Assembly: GCA_019192445.1 (NCBI GenBank)
Contig: JAHCMK010000003.1
Coordinates: 310,001-374,000 of the forward strand
Origin: Oceanococcus sp. HetDA_MAG_MS8
Lineage (GTDB): Bacteria > Pseudomonadota > Gammaproteobacteria > Nevskiales > Oceanococcaceae
Direction of reading: 5' to 3'
DNA: 64,000 nt
Part shown: positions 35,176 through 43,733 of the stretch, piece after piece
Layout: each line of letters starts with the position of its first letter
Numbering within the stretch: the stretch's first letter is position 1
The notes under the pieces: generated by a model
What the model was told of the DNA's origin: nothing
The model's input: only the letters and a program-made list of their open reading frames with translations
The model's database searches: none
Position numbers and translations under genes: made by a program

Positions 35176-36117
35176 TTATTCGGGCAGGCTACGGGCCCAG
35201 GCGCTGATTCTTTTTGCGAGTTCTTCAGGAACCGCGTGATGGGGGGAGTGCCCCACCCCATCGAGGAGCTGGGCCTGGGCATGCGGGACAACGGGTAGAA
35301 CCCGCTGGCCATGATTCCACCAGGGCACCAGTTCGTCTGCGGCGCCATGCAAAAAGAGGAGTGGCTGGCGAATGTCCCGGTAGCGCGGGCTGAAGTTCTG
35401 TAGCCACTCACTCAGCTCGCGCATGTCGCGGCCATTGGCCAAGAAGGTGCCCCCGCGCAGGGCCAAACTCGCCGCAATTTTTTCGCTGTAGTTCTCGGGG
35501 ACGGGGTTGGGCTCCAAAACGCCGGCGACCGCGCTGTCCAGGATGACACTCCCCGCAGGCCACAGCACGGTATGGGCGAAAAGTGGGCCAATAATCGGCC
35601 AGCCGGCGAGGGCGTGATCCCAGTCTGGGCCGCCGGCCCAATGCCCGGCAGCACCACTGAGGGAAATGCCACCGCGAATGCGCTGTCCATGCTCTACCAG
35701 AGCCGCCATCGTAATACTGCCAGCCCAGCTGTGGCCGATGAGTACAGCCTGTTCAATACCGCGCTGCTCGGCAGCAGTGAGAATGAGATCGGCGAGTTGG
35801 GCGGGGTCCTGCCATTGACCCCGATGGCGGGGAGAGTGTCCAAAACCTGGGCGATCGACCGTCATCACCCGGTGGTGTTGACGGAGCAGCGGGGCAATAG
35901 AGCTCTCAAAGTCGCGCAGGTTGGAGTTGGCGCCGTGTACCAGAATCAGAGGCGGACCCTCCGGATCATGCTCAGGCCCTGCATCTACCAGATGCAGTGT
36001 CTGCCCATTGACCTCCACCATATCGCCGATGGGGGGGTAGCGATGATTCAGCACCGGAGTCGCGCAACCACTGAGCCCGGCAGCAACCGCCATCAGCAAT
36101 GTTCTGGCCATAAGCAT
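35176..36117 (-). CDS. Alpha/beta hydrolase lipoprotein
   Basis: The 313-residue protein has a lipoprotein signal (LLMAVAAGLSGC) and an alpha/beta hydrolase fold. The oxyanion region is LILVHGANSNLRDF, the nucleophile elbow GHSWAG, and likely acid and His are in LFLHGAADELVPW and GVGHSPHHAVP. VDRPGFGHSPRHRG is also typical. It is therefore probably an envelope-attached esterase or similar hydrolase of unknown substrate. I chose the ATG at 36117 because GGAAG lies six bases upstream and the signal is compact; the frame is open to 36144. It is divergent from the RND gene across 110 bases. Confidence 0.82.
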   Translation of the reverse strand: MLMARTLLMAVAAGLSGCATPVLNHRYPPIGDMVEVNGQTLHLVDAGPEHDPEGPPLILVHGANSNLRDFESSIAPLLRQHHRVMTVDRPGFGHSPRHRGQWQDPAQLADLILTAAEQRGIEQAVLIGHSWAGSITMAALVEHGQRIRGGISLSGAAGHWAGGPDWDHALAGWPIIGPLFAHTVLWPAGSVILDSAVAGVLEPNPVPENYSEKIAASLALRGGTFLANGRDMRELSEWLQNFSPRYRDIRQPLLFLHGAADELVPWWNHGQRVLPVVPHAQAQLLDGVGHSPHHAVPEELAKRISAWARSLPE

Positions 36118-36227
36118 ATGTATCTTCCAAAAATCGGACATCAAGCGTAGTCAATACGCATGACAAGCGTCACCTGGATGGTGCAATGCGGCAAAATCTA
36201 CCGCTAGACCCTTATTGCACTTCCCCC

Positions 36228-38582
36228 ATGACGCATTCCCTTGCTGCCTTAATGACTCGTCGCCGCGGTTGGCTGGCGCTGCTGAGCGTGATTGTATTCG
36301 CTGCCAGTGTGGCCGGCTTGCCGCATCTCAAAGACGAGAATAACTACAAGCAGTTCTTCGATCAGGATGATCCCTTGCTGGTAGCGCACGAGGCTATGGA
36401 GGATGCCTACACGCGCTCCGATAGCACCAGTATTTTGGTGGGCACCCGTGATGGCTCGAGTTTGCTGACGCCGGAATATATGGCGGTCGTGGCTGAGCTC
36501 ACTGATCGGATGTGGCAATTCCCACGCGCCCTGCGGGTGGATTCGGTGGCGAACTACCAACATTCTCAGGGGCAGGATGATGATTTGTTGGTGACGGCTT
36601 TATTCGCCGAGCCGCAGCAGCTCAGCGCTAAGGAATTTGAACGTCGCGCCCAGATTGTTCTGCGTGAGCCGATGTTGGTGAACGCGCTGATTGCCGAAGA
36701 CGGCTCGGCTACGGCCATCCGTACCCGGCTCAACATGCCCACCGATGATGTGGAAGAAGCGGCGGCTGCCACCGTTGAGACGGTGATGCGCATGCGTGAG
36801 ATTCGCGACGAAATGGTGGAGCGCTATCCCGAGCTAGAGTGGCATGTGTTGGGTTTGCCCCAAGTGGACTATGCCTTCAAAGAGTCCATGGATCGCGACA
36901 TGGTGGAGCTGGTCCCCATGATGTTCGCGGTGATCTGCCTGCTGTGCTGGTTGCTGATGCGCTCTTTCCGGGCCGTAGCTATCACCGTCGCGGTGATTGT
37001 GTTCACCGTCCCTGCCAGCTTGGGTATGGCAGGGTGGTTGGGACTACCGCTGAACGAGGTGAGTGGTGCCTCGCCGGTGATTATTCTGACCTTGTGCGTG
37101 TGTGATGCCGTGCACGTGTTGGTCACTTACTTAAAGTCGCGCTATGCCGGTAGCGATGGTGATACCGCCCTAGAACATGCACTGAGATTGAACCTGCAGC
37201 CGGTATTTCTGACCACGGTGACAACGGCCGTAGGCTTTTTCTCGCTGAATTTTTCTGACGCGCCTCCCTTCCGTGACTTGGGCAACATTACTGCCATTGG
37301 GGTGTTGCTGGCGTGGTTCTTTAGCATGACCTTGCTGCCAGGGCTGGCCGGCTTCATGACGCCTCCGCGCAAGCCCGTGCGTGAATTAGGACTGAGCCGT
37401 TTGGCGCATTGGGTGCTGAACTACCGCCGGCCCTTGCTGTGGAGCTTGGTCGTGATTGCTGGCGTGGTGATTAGCTTTTCCCCACGTAACGTCTTGACGG
37501 ACAGCACCTACCAATATTTTGATCCAGGCGTGCCCATCCGCGATGCGGCCGAATTCGTCGAACAGCGACTCACTGGTTTCGACAACATCAACTACTCCCT
37601 CCCGGCAGGCGAGCCTGGTGGTATTTCTGACCCAGAGTATTTGCGTAAGGTCGAGGCCTTTGCGCAGTGGTATCGACAACAGCCTTATGTATTGCATGTG
37701 AGTGCCATTACGGACACCTTCAAAAAGCTGAATCGCAACATGCATGGGGAGGACTCAGCCTATTACAAAGTCCCTGAGGAGGCCGATCTGGCGGCGCAGT
37801 ACTTATTGCTGTACGAGTTCTCACTGCCGTTTGGCTTAGATCTAAATACCCAGGTGAACTTTGATAAGTCGGCCACCAAATTCGTGGTGACGTTGCGCGG
37901 GGTCAAAGCCAAGCAAATCCAAGAGACTCAGGCGGCTGCAGATGCCTGGCTTGCGGCGAATGCGCCCGACCTGCGCCGCCCGGGTACGGGCGTGTCGGCG
38001 ATGTTTGCCACGATTGGTCAGAACAATATCCGTTCTATGTTAGTAGGGAGTCTGGTGGCGCTGCTGGGTATCAGCCTCACGATGATGTTGGCGCTCAAGT
38101 CTTGGCGAATTGGCTTAATCTCACTCATTCCTAACGCTCTGCCGGCATTGATGAGCTTTGGCGTATGGGGCGTTTTGGTAGCCGAAGTCAATCTGGCGGT
38201 GGCTGCGGTGTTTTCCATCACCTTAGGGATTGTGGTGGACGACAGCGTGCACTTTTTATCCAAGTATCTGCGGGCCCGACGTGAGGAGGGTTTGGATGCT
38301 CCGGGCGCAGTGCACTATGCCTTCAACACGGTCGGTGCCGCCTTGCTGGTGACGACGCTGGCCCTAACGGCAGGCTTTGGCATCTTGGCCATGTCGGACT
38401 TCCAAGTGAACGCGCTGACGGGCCTACTGACGGCCATTACCATCGTCATTGCGCTGATCTACGACCTGTTGTTCCTGCCACCGCTTCTGGTCAAGCTGGA
38501 CCGGTGGTTGTTACCCGAAGCCTCTGCTCAGGCTGCGTCAGCGAGCTCAGACAGCCCGGACGCGCTTCGCGCGACGACTTAA
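36228..38582 (+). CDS. RND superfamily (MMPL-type) transporter
   Basis: The protein (784 residues) is a two-halved RND exporter-like membrane protein with about 12 helices: one helix, a periplasmic loop (about 200 residues), five helices, and the same pattern again. The first half includes EVSGASPVIILTLCVCDAVH, and the second VFSITLGIVVDDSVHFLSKY, where acidic residues in helices fit proton relay. DENNYKQFFDQDDPLL is typical of the MMPL/hopanoid-associated group's first loop. The substrate is unknown, perhaps a lipid. Neither ATG at 36186 nor 36228 has a clear ribosome site; I use 36228. A TetR gene follows. Confidence 0.85.
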   Translation: MTHSLAALMTRRRGWLALLSVIVFAASVAGLPHLKDENNYKQFFDQDDPLLVAHEAMEDAYTRSDSTSILVGTRDGSSLLTPEYMAVVAELTDRMWQFPRALRVDSVANYQHSQGQDDDLLVTALFAEPQQLSAKEFERRAQIVLREPMLVNALIAEDGSATAIRTRLNMPTDDVEEAAAATVETVMRMREIRDEMVERYPELEWHVLGLPQVDYAFKESMDRDMVELVPMMFAVICLLCWLLMRSFRAVAITVAVIVFTVPASLGMAGWLGLPLNEVSGASPVIILTLCVCDAVHVLVTYLKSRYAGSDGDTALEHALRLNLQPVFLTTVTTAVGFFSLNFSDAPPFRDLGNITAIGVLLAWFFSMTLLPGLAGFMTPPRKPVRELGLSRLAHWVLNYRRPLLWSLVVIAGVVISFSPRNVLTDSTYQYFDPGVPIRDAAEFVEQRLTGFDNINYSLPAGEPGGISDPEYLRKVEAFAQWYRQQPYVLHVSAITDTFKKLNRNMHGEDSAYYKVPEEADLAAQYLLLYEFSLPFGLDLNTQVNFDKSATKFVVTLRGVKAKQIQETQAAADAWLAANAPDLRRPGTGVSAMFATIGQNNIRSMLVGSLVALLGISLTMMLALKSWRIGLISLIPNALPALMSFGVWGVLVAEVNLAVAAVFSITLGIVVDDSVHFLSKYLRARREEGLDAPGAVHYAFNTVGAALLVTTLALTAGFGILAMSDFQVNALTGLLTAITIVIALIYDLLFLPPLLVKLDRWLLPEASAQAASASSDSPDALRATT

Positions 38583-38605
38583 GATTGGCCGCAAATGGCC
38601 ATATG

Positions 38606-38627
38606 AAGGGGGCGAGCCAGCCCCCTT
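38606..38627 (+). terminator. Hairpin after the RND gene
   Basis: AAGGGGGC (38606-38613) and GCCCCCTT (38620-38627) form a perfect 8-bp stem with a six-base loop, 23 bases after the stop. No T-run follows, so termination efficiency is uncertain. Confidence 0.5.
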
Positions 38628-38629
38628 GG

Positions 38630-38655
38630 ATTCTGAATGCAAACGATGTCAGAAT
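38630..38655. promoter_or_regulatory. Inverted repeat, candidate TetR operator
   Basis: ATTCTGA (38630-38636) and TCAGAAT (38649-38655) are perfect inverted arms separated by 12 bases, ending six bases before the TetR start codon. This position fits autoregulation, and the neighbouring RND gene could be a further target. Confidence 0.4.
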
Positions 38656-38661
38656 TCCTAG

Positions 38662-39318
38662 ATGAGCGAGATTAATGCCACCCAGGGTCGTCGATATCGT
38701 GGCGCGAGTGCTGTTCATCGGCAAGAGCTGCGGCGGGAAAAAATCCTGTCTGCCGCATTGGAGCTCATCGGCGGTGAGGGGCTCAAGGCTGCGACCGTGC
38801 GTGCCGTGTGCGCGCGGGCTGAGCTGACTCAGCGCTACTACTACGAGTCCTTTGAAAACGCTGAAGATTTGCTGATTGCGGTTTACGAACAGCAGTGGCA
38901 ATACCTTGCGGAGTCGCTTCAAGCCGCCATTGCACATGCCCCTCAAGAGCCGGTATCCATGGCGCGCGCAGCGCTGGCTGCGGTATTTGCCCATTTGCGT
39001 GCCAACCCCCATGGGGCGAGGGTGCTGTTTTTAGAGGTTCTGGGGGTGTCTGGCCGGGTAGATCGCGCATACAGGCAGGGCAGCCAACGCATGATTGAGT
39101 TGGTTGTGGGGCAGGCGACTCCCTTACTGCCACAGCCTACCGTGGAGGGTTTAGATGCCCAGCTGCAAGGCGGGGCCATTGTTGGCGCCGTCATATTCGT
39201 GGCGATGAATTGGATTTTGTCGAACTATGCGACACCGGAAGAGGTGTTGGTGGACAACCTCATGGTGCTCGCCGCTTCGGTGATCGAGGGGATGCAGGGG
39301 CATCGAAGTTCAACTTGA
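38662..39318 (+). CDS. TetR family transcriptional regulator
   Basis: This 218-residue protein has an N-terminal TetR HTH domain: RREKILSAALELIGGEGLKA, TVRAVCARAELTQRYYYESF, then a divergent helical ligand-binding domain (VFAHLRANPHGARVLFLEVL). The recognition helix region has TQRYYYESFENAEDLL, close to the family consensus. The ligand is unknown. It lies 79 bases after the RND transporter gene on the same strand and may regulate it, a common pairing. An inverted repeat sits immediately upstream. No strong ribosome binding site was seen. Confidence 0.88.
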   Translation: MSEINATQGRRYRGASAVHRQELRREKILSAALELIGGEGLKAATVRAVCARAELTQRYYYESFENAEDLLIAVYEQQWQYLAESLQAAIAHAPQEPVSMARAALAAVFAHLRANPHGARVLFLEVLGVSGRVDRAYRQGSQRMIELVVGQATPLLPQPTVEGLDAQLQGGAIVGAVIFVAMNWILSNYATPEEVLVDNLMVLAASVIEGMQGHRSST

Positions 39319-39350
39319 GTCTGTGCCATCACCAGGGCACACTAAATCGC

Positions 39351-39734
39351 ATGCACGCTCCTGACGACAGCCCTAAGAACGTTTTGGGCGGCACCCTTCT
39401 GGACTGCAGCCATAGCCCGCTCACGGGCTGGATGCGCGACGGATGTTGCCGTCATGACCCCAATGATCGCGGTCAGCATCTGGTATGTGCGGTGCTCACA
39501 GCAGAGTTCTTGGAGTTTTCCCAAGCGCGGGGGAACGATTTGTCGACACCGCGGCCGGAGTTCGATTTTCCTGGCCTGAAACCCGGAGACCGTTGGTGCT
39601 TGTGCGCGGCGCGCTGGGAAGAGGCTCGCCGTGCCGGCTGCGCACCCCAGGTCGTGCTGGAAGCCACAGCCATTCAAGCTTTGCAAATACTGAACTTGGA
39701 ACAGCTGCGTCAGCACGCGGCTCCAGCCAGTTAA
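39351..39734 (+). CDS. DUF2237 family protein
   Basis: The 127-residue product is a small soluble protein of the DUF2237 family. Its highly conserved sequence is seen throughout: NVLGGTLLDCSHSPLTGWMR, DGCCRHDPNDRGQHLVCAVL, GNDLSTPRPEFDFPGLKPGD and RWCLCAARWEEARRAGCAPQ. Several cysteines are conserved and could bind metal. Function is unknown. I use the ATG at 39351, because the open frame to 39210 overlaps the TetR gene and adds non-family residues. Confidence 0.88.
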   Translation: MHAPDDSPKNVLGGTLLDCSHSPLTGWMRDGCCRHDPNDRGQHLVCAVLTAEFLEFSQARGNDLSTPRPEFDFPGLKPGDRWCLCAARWEEARRAGCAPQVVLEATAIQALQILNLEQLRQHAAPAS

Positions 39735-40021
39735 AGCCTAAAGCCAAAGTCCATCTCCTGTGAGTTGCAAAGTGCTTGCTCTGAGCGGGCTGGGCTCTGA
39801 AGGTTTGGTCTGGCAGGCAGTGTCCATTGAGTGGATCACAACTTACTCCCCGAGGAGTCCCTGAAATCTGGTCTGAGCCGGGGCTCAGTCGCTGCGTCAT
39901 ATTTCGGCAACAACGACGCCACTGAAACGCCATCTGGGCGTCATAGATTGGCCACGGAAGCTTCATGCCTCAGCCGTACTGTCTGTGCGGGAATTCTTTT
40001 TTGTTTCTTACTGGGGGAAAC

Positions 40022-41971
40022 ATGGACCGCCAAGATCGCAAGGGCAACGCCAAGTTGTCGAATAGCCAAAGTCCGCATTTGAACGAGCTGCTGGAACACA
40101 AACTGTCCAGACGCAGCACACTCAAGGGCGGGCTGGGCCTAGCCTCAACCACCATTTTTGCCGGGGCCGGAGTGAGTGCCTGCTCAGACTCTGATGGGGA
40201 CAGTGTGCCGGCTGAACTGAAATTCACGAATGTGTCGGGCTCGGACGCCTTCGATCTGGTGAAGGTCCCGGAGGGCTATGTTGCTGAGATCCTGGTGCCC
40301 TGGGGCACACCGCTGGCCGCCAACGGACCAAATTGGGCGGGAGACGGAAGCAACTCGGCCGCCGAACAAGCCCAGCAGGTGGGCGAGAACCATGACGGCA
40401 TGCACTACTTCCCCATTGATGGCAGCCGCAATGGCTTATTGGTGATGAACCATGAGTACACCAATGGCACCCTGTTTGCGGGCGAGGGTCGGAGTGAAGA
40501 TGCCGACGGCAATCCCACCGACCCTGATGAAGTACGCAAGGACATCAATGCGCATGGGGTGTCTGTGCTGGAGATTACCCGCGCCGACAATGGCCAAGTG
40601 AGTTTCGTTCAGAACAGTGTTTTCAATCGCCGCATCACCGCTGCAACGCCCATGATGCTGACCGGCCCTGCAGCTGGTGATGCCTTATTGCAAACGCCTT
40701 ATGACCCCAGCGGCATGATGACTCGGGGCACGGTGAATAATTGTGCGAACGGCCACACGCCGTGGGGCACCTACCTCACCTGCGAAGAAAACATCCAGGG
40801 TTACTTCATCACCAGTGACGAAAACCCACCTCGCGAAACTGAGCGCATGGGTATTGGTGCTACCGGTTTTGGCTACCTGTGGGCCAAGGTGGCTGGCGCT
40901 GCTGACGAAGACAATGGCGAATTCGCACGCTGGGATGTGAGCACGAGTGGCGATTGGGCGAACGAAGCTAACTGCTTTGGTTGGGTGGTCGAAATTGACC
41001 CCACCGATCCCAACTCGGTCCCAAAGAAACGTACCGCCATGGGTCGTATGCGCCATGAGGGCTGCCAGCCAGGACGTATTCGCTCGGGTGAGAAAGTGGC
41101 CTTTTACATGGGCGACGATGCGCGTTTCGAGTATTTCTACAAGTTCGTTACCGCGCGCGCTTACAACCCCAACGGCGACAACACCGACATGCTCGACGAG
41201 GGCACCCTATACGTCGCCAAGTACGAGGCCGACGGCACCGGCACCTGGATGCCTTTAGATGTAAGCCAGAACGCCGCCCTCGCCGCTGAGTTTGTTACCC
41301 AGGCCAACTTGCTGGTGAACACCCGCAGTGCAGCCGATATTTTGGGTGCGACTCCGATGGACCGTCCAGAGTGGGCCACGGTGGACCCGAACACCGGCGA
41401 GGTGTATGTCACCCTCACCAATAACACTCGCCGTAACCCCGGTGACGAGAACGCCGCGAACCCGCGGGCGCCAAACACCCATGGTCATATCGTCCGTATG
41501 GCCGAAGAAGGTGGCGCGGCAGATGCTACGCGCTTTACCTGGGATATCTTCGTCTTCGGCTCACCGGCCAGCGCGGATTCCAGCTTCAACATCAGCGGTT
41601 TGACCGCTGATAACGAGTTCGGCGGACCCGATGGTATCTGGTTCGACCCACGGGGCGTGCTCTGGATTCAAACCGATAACAGTCAGCCTCTGGACTATGG
41701 CGATGACCCCAGCGACCAAATGTTGGCGGTGATTCCCTCCCGCTTGCCTGGTGATCGCACCATCAACCCTGAGACCCAGTCTCAGCTGAAACGCTTCTTC
41801 GTGGGACCCCGTGGCTGTGAAGTGACCGGGGTGGTCATGACACCGGACTACCGCACCATGATGGTCAACGTGCAGCACCCCGGTGGTAGCTGGCCTGCCA
41901 ATGACGGGAGCACGCGTCCACGCTCCGCTACCGTCGTCATTCGCCGCGAAGATGGTGGCGAGATCATCTAG
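40022..41971 (+). CDS. PhoX family phosphatase, Tat-exported (copy 1)
   Basis: The 649-residue protein is a PhoX-like alkaline phosphatase that would release phosphate from organic esters. It has a Tat signal (SRRSTLKGGLGLASTTIF) followed by a lipobox-like VSAC, so it may be a Tat-exported lipoprotein. Family motifs include DGMHYFPIDGSRNGLLVMNH, NNCANGHTPWGTYLTCEENI, where the Cys probably corresponds to the iron ligand of PhoX, and RMRHEGCQPGRI. The start is the ATG at 40022, after GGGGGAAAC. It has a paralogue at 43734-45860 about 1.8 kb downstream. Terminator follows. Phosphate-starvation control is possible; a weak Pho-box-like site lies near 39894. Confidence 0.88.
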   Translation: MDRQDRKGNAKLSNSQSPHLNELLEHKLSRRSTLKGGLGLASTTIFAGAGVSACSDSDGDSVPAELKFTNVSGSDAFDLVKVPEGYVAEILVPWGTPLAANGPNWAGDGSNSAAEQAQQVGENHDGMHYFPIDGSRNGLLVMNHEYTNGTLFAGEGRSEDADGNPTDPDEVRKDINAHGVSVLEITRADNGQVSFVQNSVFNRRITAATPMMLTGPAAGDALLQTPYDPSGMMTRGTVNNCANGHTPWGTYLTCEENIQGYFITSDENPPRETERMGIGATGFGYLWAKVAGAADEDNGEFARWDVSTSGDWANEANCFGWVVEIDPTDPNSVPKKRTAMGRMRHEGCQPGRIRSGEKVAFYMGDDARFEYFYKFVTARAYNPNGDNTDMLDEGTLYVAKYEADGTGTWMPLDVSQNAALAAEFVTQANLLVNTRSAADILGATPMDRPEWATVDPNTGEVYVTLTNNTRRNPGDENAANPRAPNTHGHIVRMAEEGGAADATRFTWDIFVFGSPASADSSFNISGLTADNEFGGPDGIWFDPRGVLWIQTDNSQPLDYGDDPSDQMLAVIPSRLPGDRTINPETQSQLKRFFVGPRGCEVTGVVMTPDYRTMMVNVQHPGGSWPANDGSTRPRSATVVIRREDGGEII

Positions 41972-42000
41972 CTCTGGCTTTCGCTGACAAGCATCTTTTG

Positions 42001-42026
42001 AGCCCCGCTAGCGGGGCTCTTTTTTT
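42001..42026 (+). terminator. Rho-independent terminator after PhoX copy 1
   Basis: AGCCCCGC and GCGGGGCT form an 8-bp stem with a two-base loop (42001-42018), followed by CTTTTTTT. It sits 30 bases after the stop and faces the convergent ACP-sulfotransferase gene. Confidence 0.9.
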
Positions 42027-42063
42027 GCCAAGCAAGCTTGGAGATGGATGCCCAGCGCGACGC

Positions 42064-43380
42064 TTAAAGACGAATCCTGGCAACGCTTTGGTCCAGCGAC
42101 TGCATCAGGTCTGTGGTGGCGTCGCCAAGCATGGATTCCGAGCAAAACTGTTGCCAGCGCGTGGCTGCGGCTGGGTCAATCTGGCTGTGCAGATGGAACT
42201 TCAGGTCACCGCTCATTTTGGACGAGGAGTCCACACCATCGGTCATGCGGGCTTTGTTGTCGCTGTAGGGATTGAGCATGTCTTCGTGGAAGGGCACGCC
42301 CAAGAAGGAACAAAGCTCTTGCATCTGAGACTCCGGGTCGCTGACGATGTTCTCATAAGACAATGAGAACCAGCGCTCTGCGGGGATTTGCTGCCCGAAT
42401 TGGAGAATGTTGCGGTTACTCACCAACCAAATCATCTCCGCCAATGCGGCCGAGGAGAATTCGCTGCCTTTCATCAGCAAGGGCATCATGCGTGTGAGAT
42501 CTGATTCCTCATAGGAGCGGATCATGCCGCAAGGGTGGCGTAGCAGATGAATGTACAGGGGGTCTTCAAATAAGGCTTCGGCCTGGCGGAGGATGTCTAG
42601 GCTGTAGGCATAGGTGGGGGTTTTATCCACCAGTAGCCGCCCGCCCAGGTTTTGCTGGAGTTCAGCGTAAATGGTGCCTACGCCGGCGCCTTCCGCTTCG
42701 GCTTGGTTGAGTCGTTTTCGGGCCTGCTCAGCCGTCCAGCCACGAGTTTCCATCAGGGCTCGCAGCACACCTTCAGCCAACTGGTCGCCGCGCTCTCCAC
42801 TCAGGTCGGCTTTGCGCTCGGCCATATTGGCATAAGCCAGCAGATGCAGCTCCGGAGGAGCAAACAGTGCTGGGTTGCCCGCAACCATTACGCGTAACAA
42901 GGTGGAGCCGGATCGCGGCGGCGACAAAATAAAGACCGCTCGCGGGTTTTTGCGGGTGCCAGAGGGGGGCGCTGGGAGTTGGCGAGGTTTGATCAGCTCT
43001 AAAAACCGTCCCACATCAGCGTCCGTAATCTTAGGACGGCTCGGCTCTGCCGGCGACGGCATGGCTGGGCTTGCTGCCGCGACAGCGGCCGTTGCCGCCT
43101 GCGGATTCGTCAATCGACTGGTGGCGAAGTCAATGACCTGGCCAATACTCAAATCATCCACGTACTTGCCGTTTTGCATCAGCAAGTCTTGAAAGCCAAT
43201 TTTCTGGCCGAGTTTTTCTTCAATGGCAACGATGAGCTGCACAAAATCAATGGATGAGAACTCCAAGTCCTCAACCAAGGTCACCTCCGCACTGAGCTCT
43301 TCCTCGAACTCGGCTTCCATAGCTACTAGCAGTTCTTCAACCGCTTCCAATACCCCGACTTCAATGTCTTTTTGTTCCAC
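42064..43380 (-). CDS. Acyl carrier protein-sulfotransferase fusion
   Basis: The protein (438 residues) has an N-terminal acyl-carrier domain, with the phosphopantetheine serine in VEDLEFSSIDFVQLI (Ser 43, just before Ile-Asp), and KIGFQDLLMQ after it. A linker rich in Ala and Pro follows. From about residue 145 a PAPS-dependent sulfotransferase domain begins: the 5'-phosphosulfate loop AVFILSPPRSGSTLLRVMVA, LLVDKTPTYAY and the 3'-phosphate motif HLLRHPCGMIRSYEES. It may sulfate a thioester-bound acyl chain; no PKS, NRPS or thioesterase is nearby. I use GTG 43380, which has GGAAGG eight bases upstream; ATG 43479 adds a non-conserved tail. It lies between two PhoX genes. Confidence 0.85.
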   Translation of the reverse strand: MEQKDIEVGVLEAVEELLVAMEAEFEEELSAEVTLVEDLEFSSIDFVQLIVAIEEKLGQKIGFQDLLMQNGKYVDDLSIGQVIDFATSRLTNPQAATAAVAAASPAMPSPAEPSRPKITDADVGRFLELIKPRQLPAPPSGTRKNPRAVFILSPPRSGSTLLRVMVAGNPALFAPPELHLLAYANMAERKADLSGERGDQLAEGVLRALMETRGWTAEQARKRLNQAEAEGAGVGTIYAELQQNLGGRLLVDKTPTYAYSLDILRQAEALFEDPLYIHLLRHPCGMIRSYEESDLTRMMPLLMKGSEFSSAALAEMIWLVSNRNILQFGQQIPAERWFSLSYENIVSDPESQMQELCSFLGVPFHEDMLNPYSDNKARMTDGVDSSSKMSGDLKFHLHSQIDPAAATRWQQFCSESMLGDATTDLMQSLDQSVARIRL

Positions 43381-43649
43381 GCTTTGAGCCTTCCATGTCA
43401 GTGTCCCGGTACGGCTCCTCGGTATATCTCCTCCAGATACCACCGAGCCCCGCATTGCCGCCGACCCTGCTCGGGGCAATGTGTCGATTGTAGCCCGCGT
43501 TGCCCGACGGATACCCCGCTCCCGACGTAGGAAATCTCTGATTTCCGCGCCCGCCTTGGAGCATTCAATGGCTGTGACTCAGCGGCTGCGTTCTGAAGTC
43601 CTCGGCATCACGTTGGCGGCAGAGTCGCTAGGCCTCATCTGACGCCGTT

Positions 43650-43667
43650 GTGTCATGTGCACTTCAT
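43650..43667 (+). promoter_or_regulatory. Weak Pho-box-like site before PhoX copy 2
   Basis: GTGTCAT, four bases, then ACTTCAT resembles two PhoB half-sites (CTGTCAT); 10 of 14 half-site positions match. It lies about 70-85 bases before the start. A poorer match lies at 39894-39911 before PhoX copy 1. Weak evidence only. Confidence 0.25.
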
Positions 43668-43733
43668 CTACAGGCCACATGCTAAGGCGGCTTTTGCTGC
43701 CCGAGCCTGTGAGTAATGGCTCGCGAATGGACT

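Noticed and set aside
39210-39350. 47-residue N-terminal extension of the DUF2237 protein
   Set aside because: Overlaps the TetR gene and has no family resemblance; the ATG at 39351 begins just before the conserved NVLGG.
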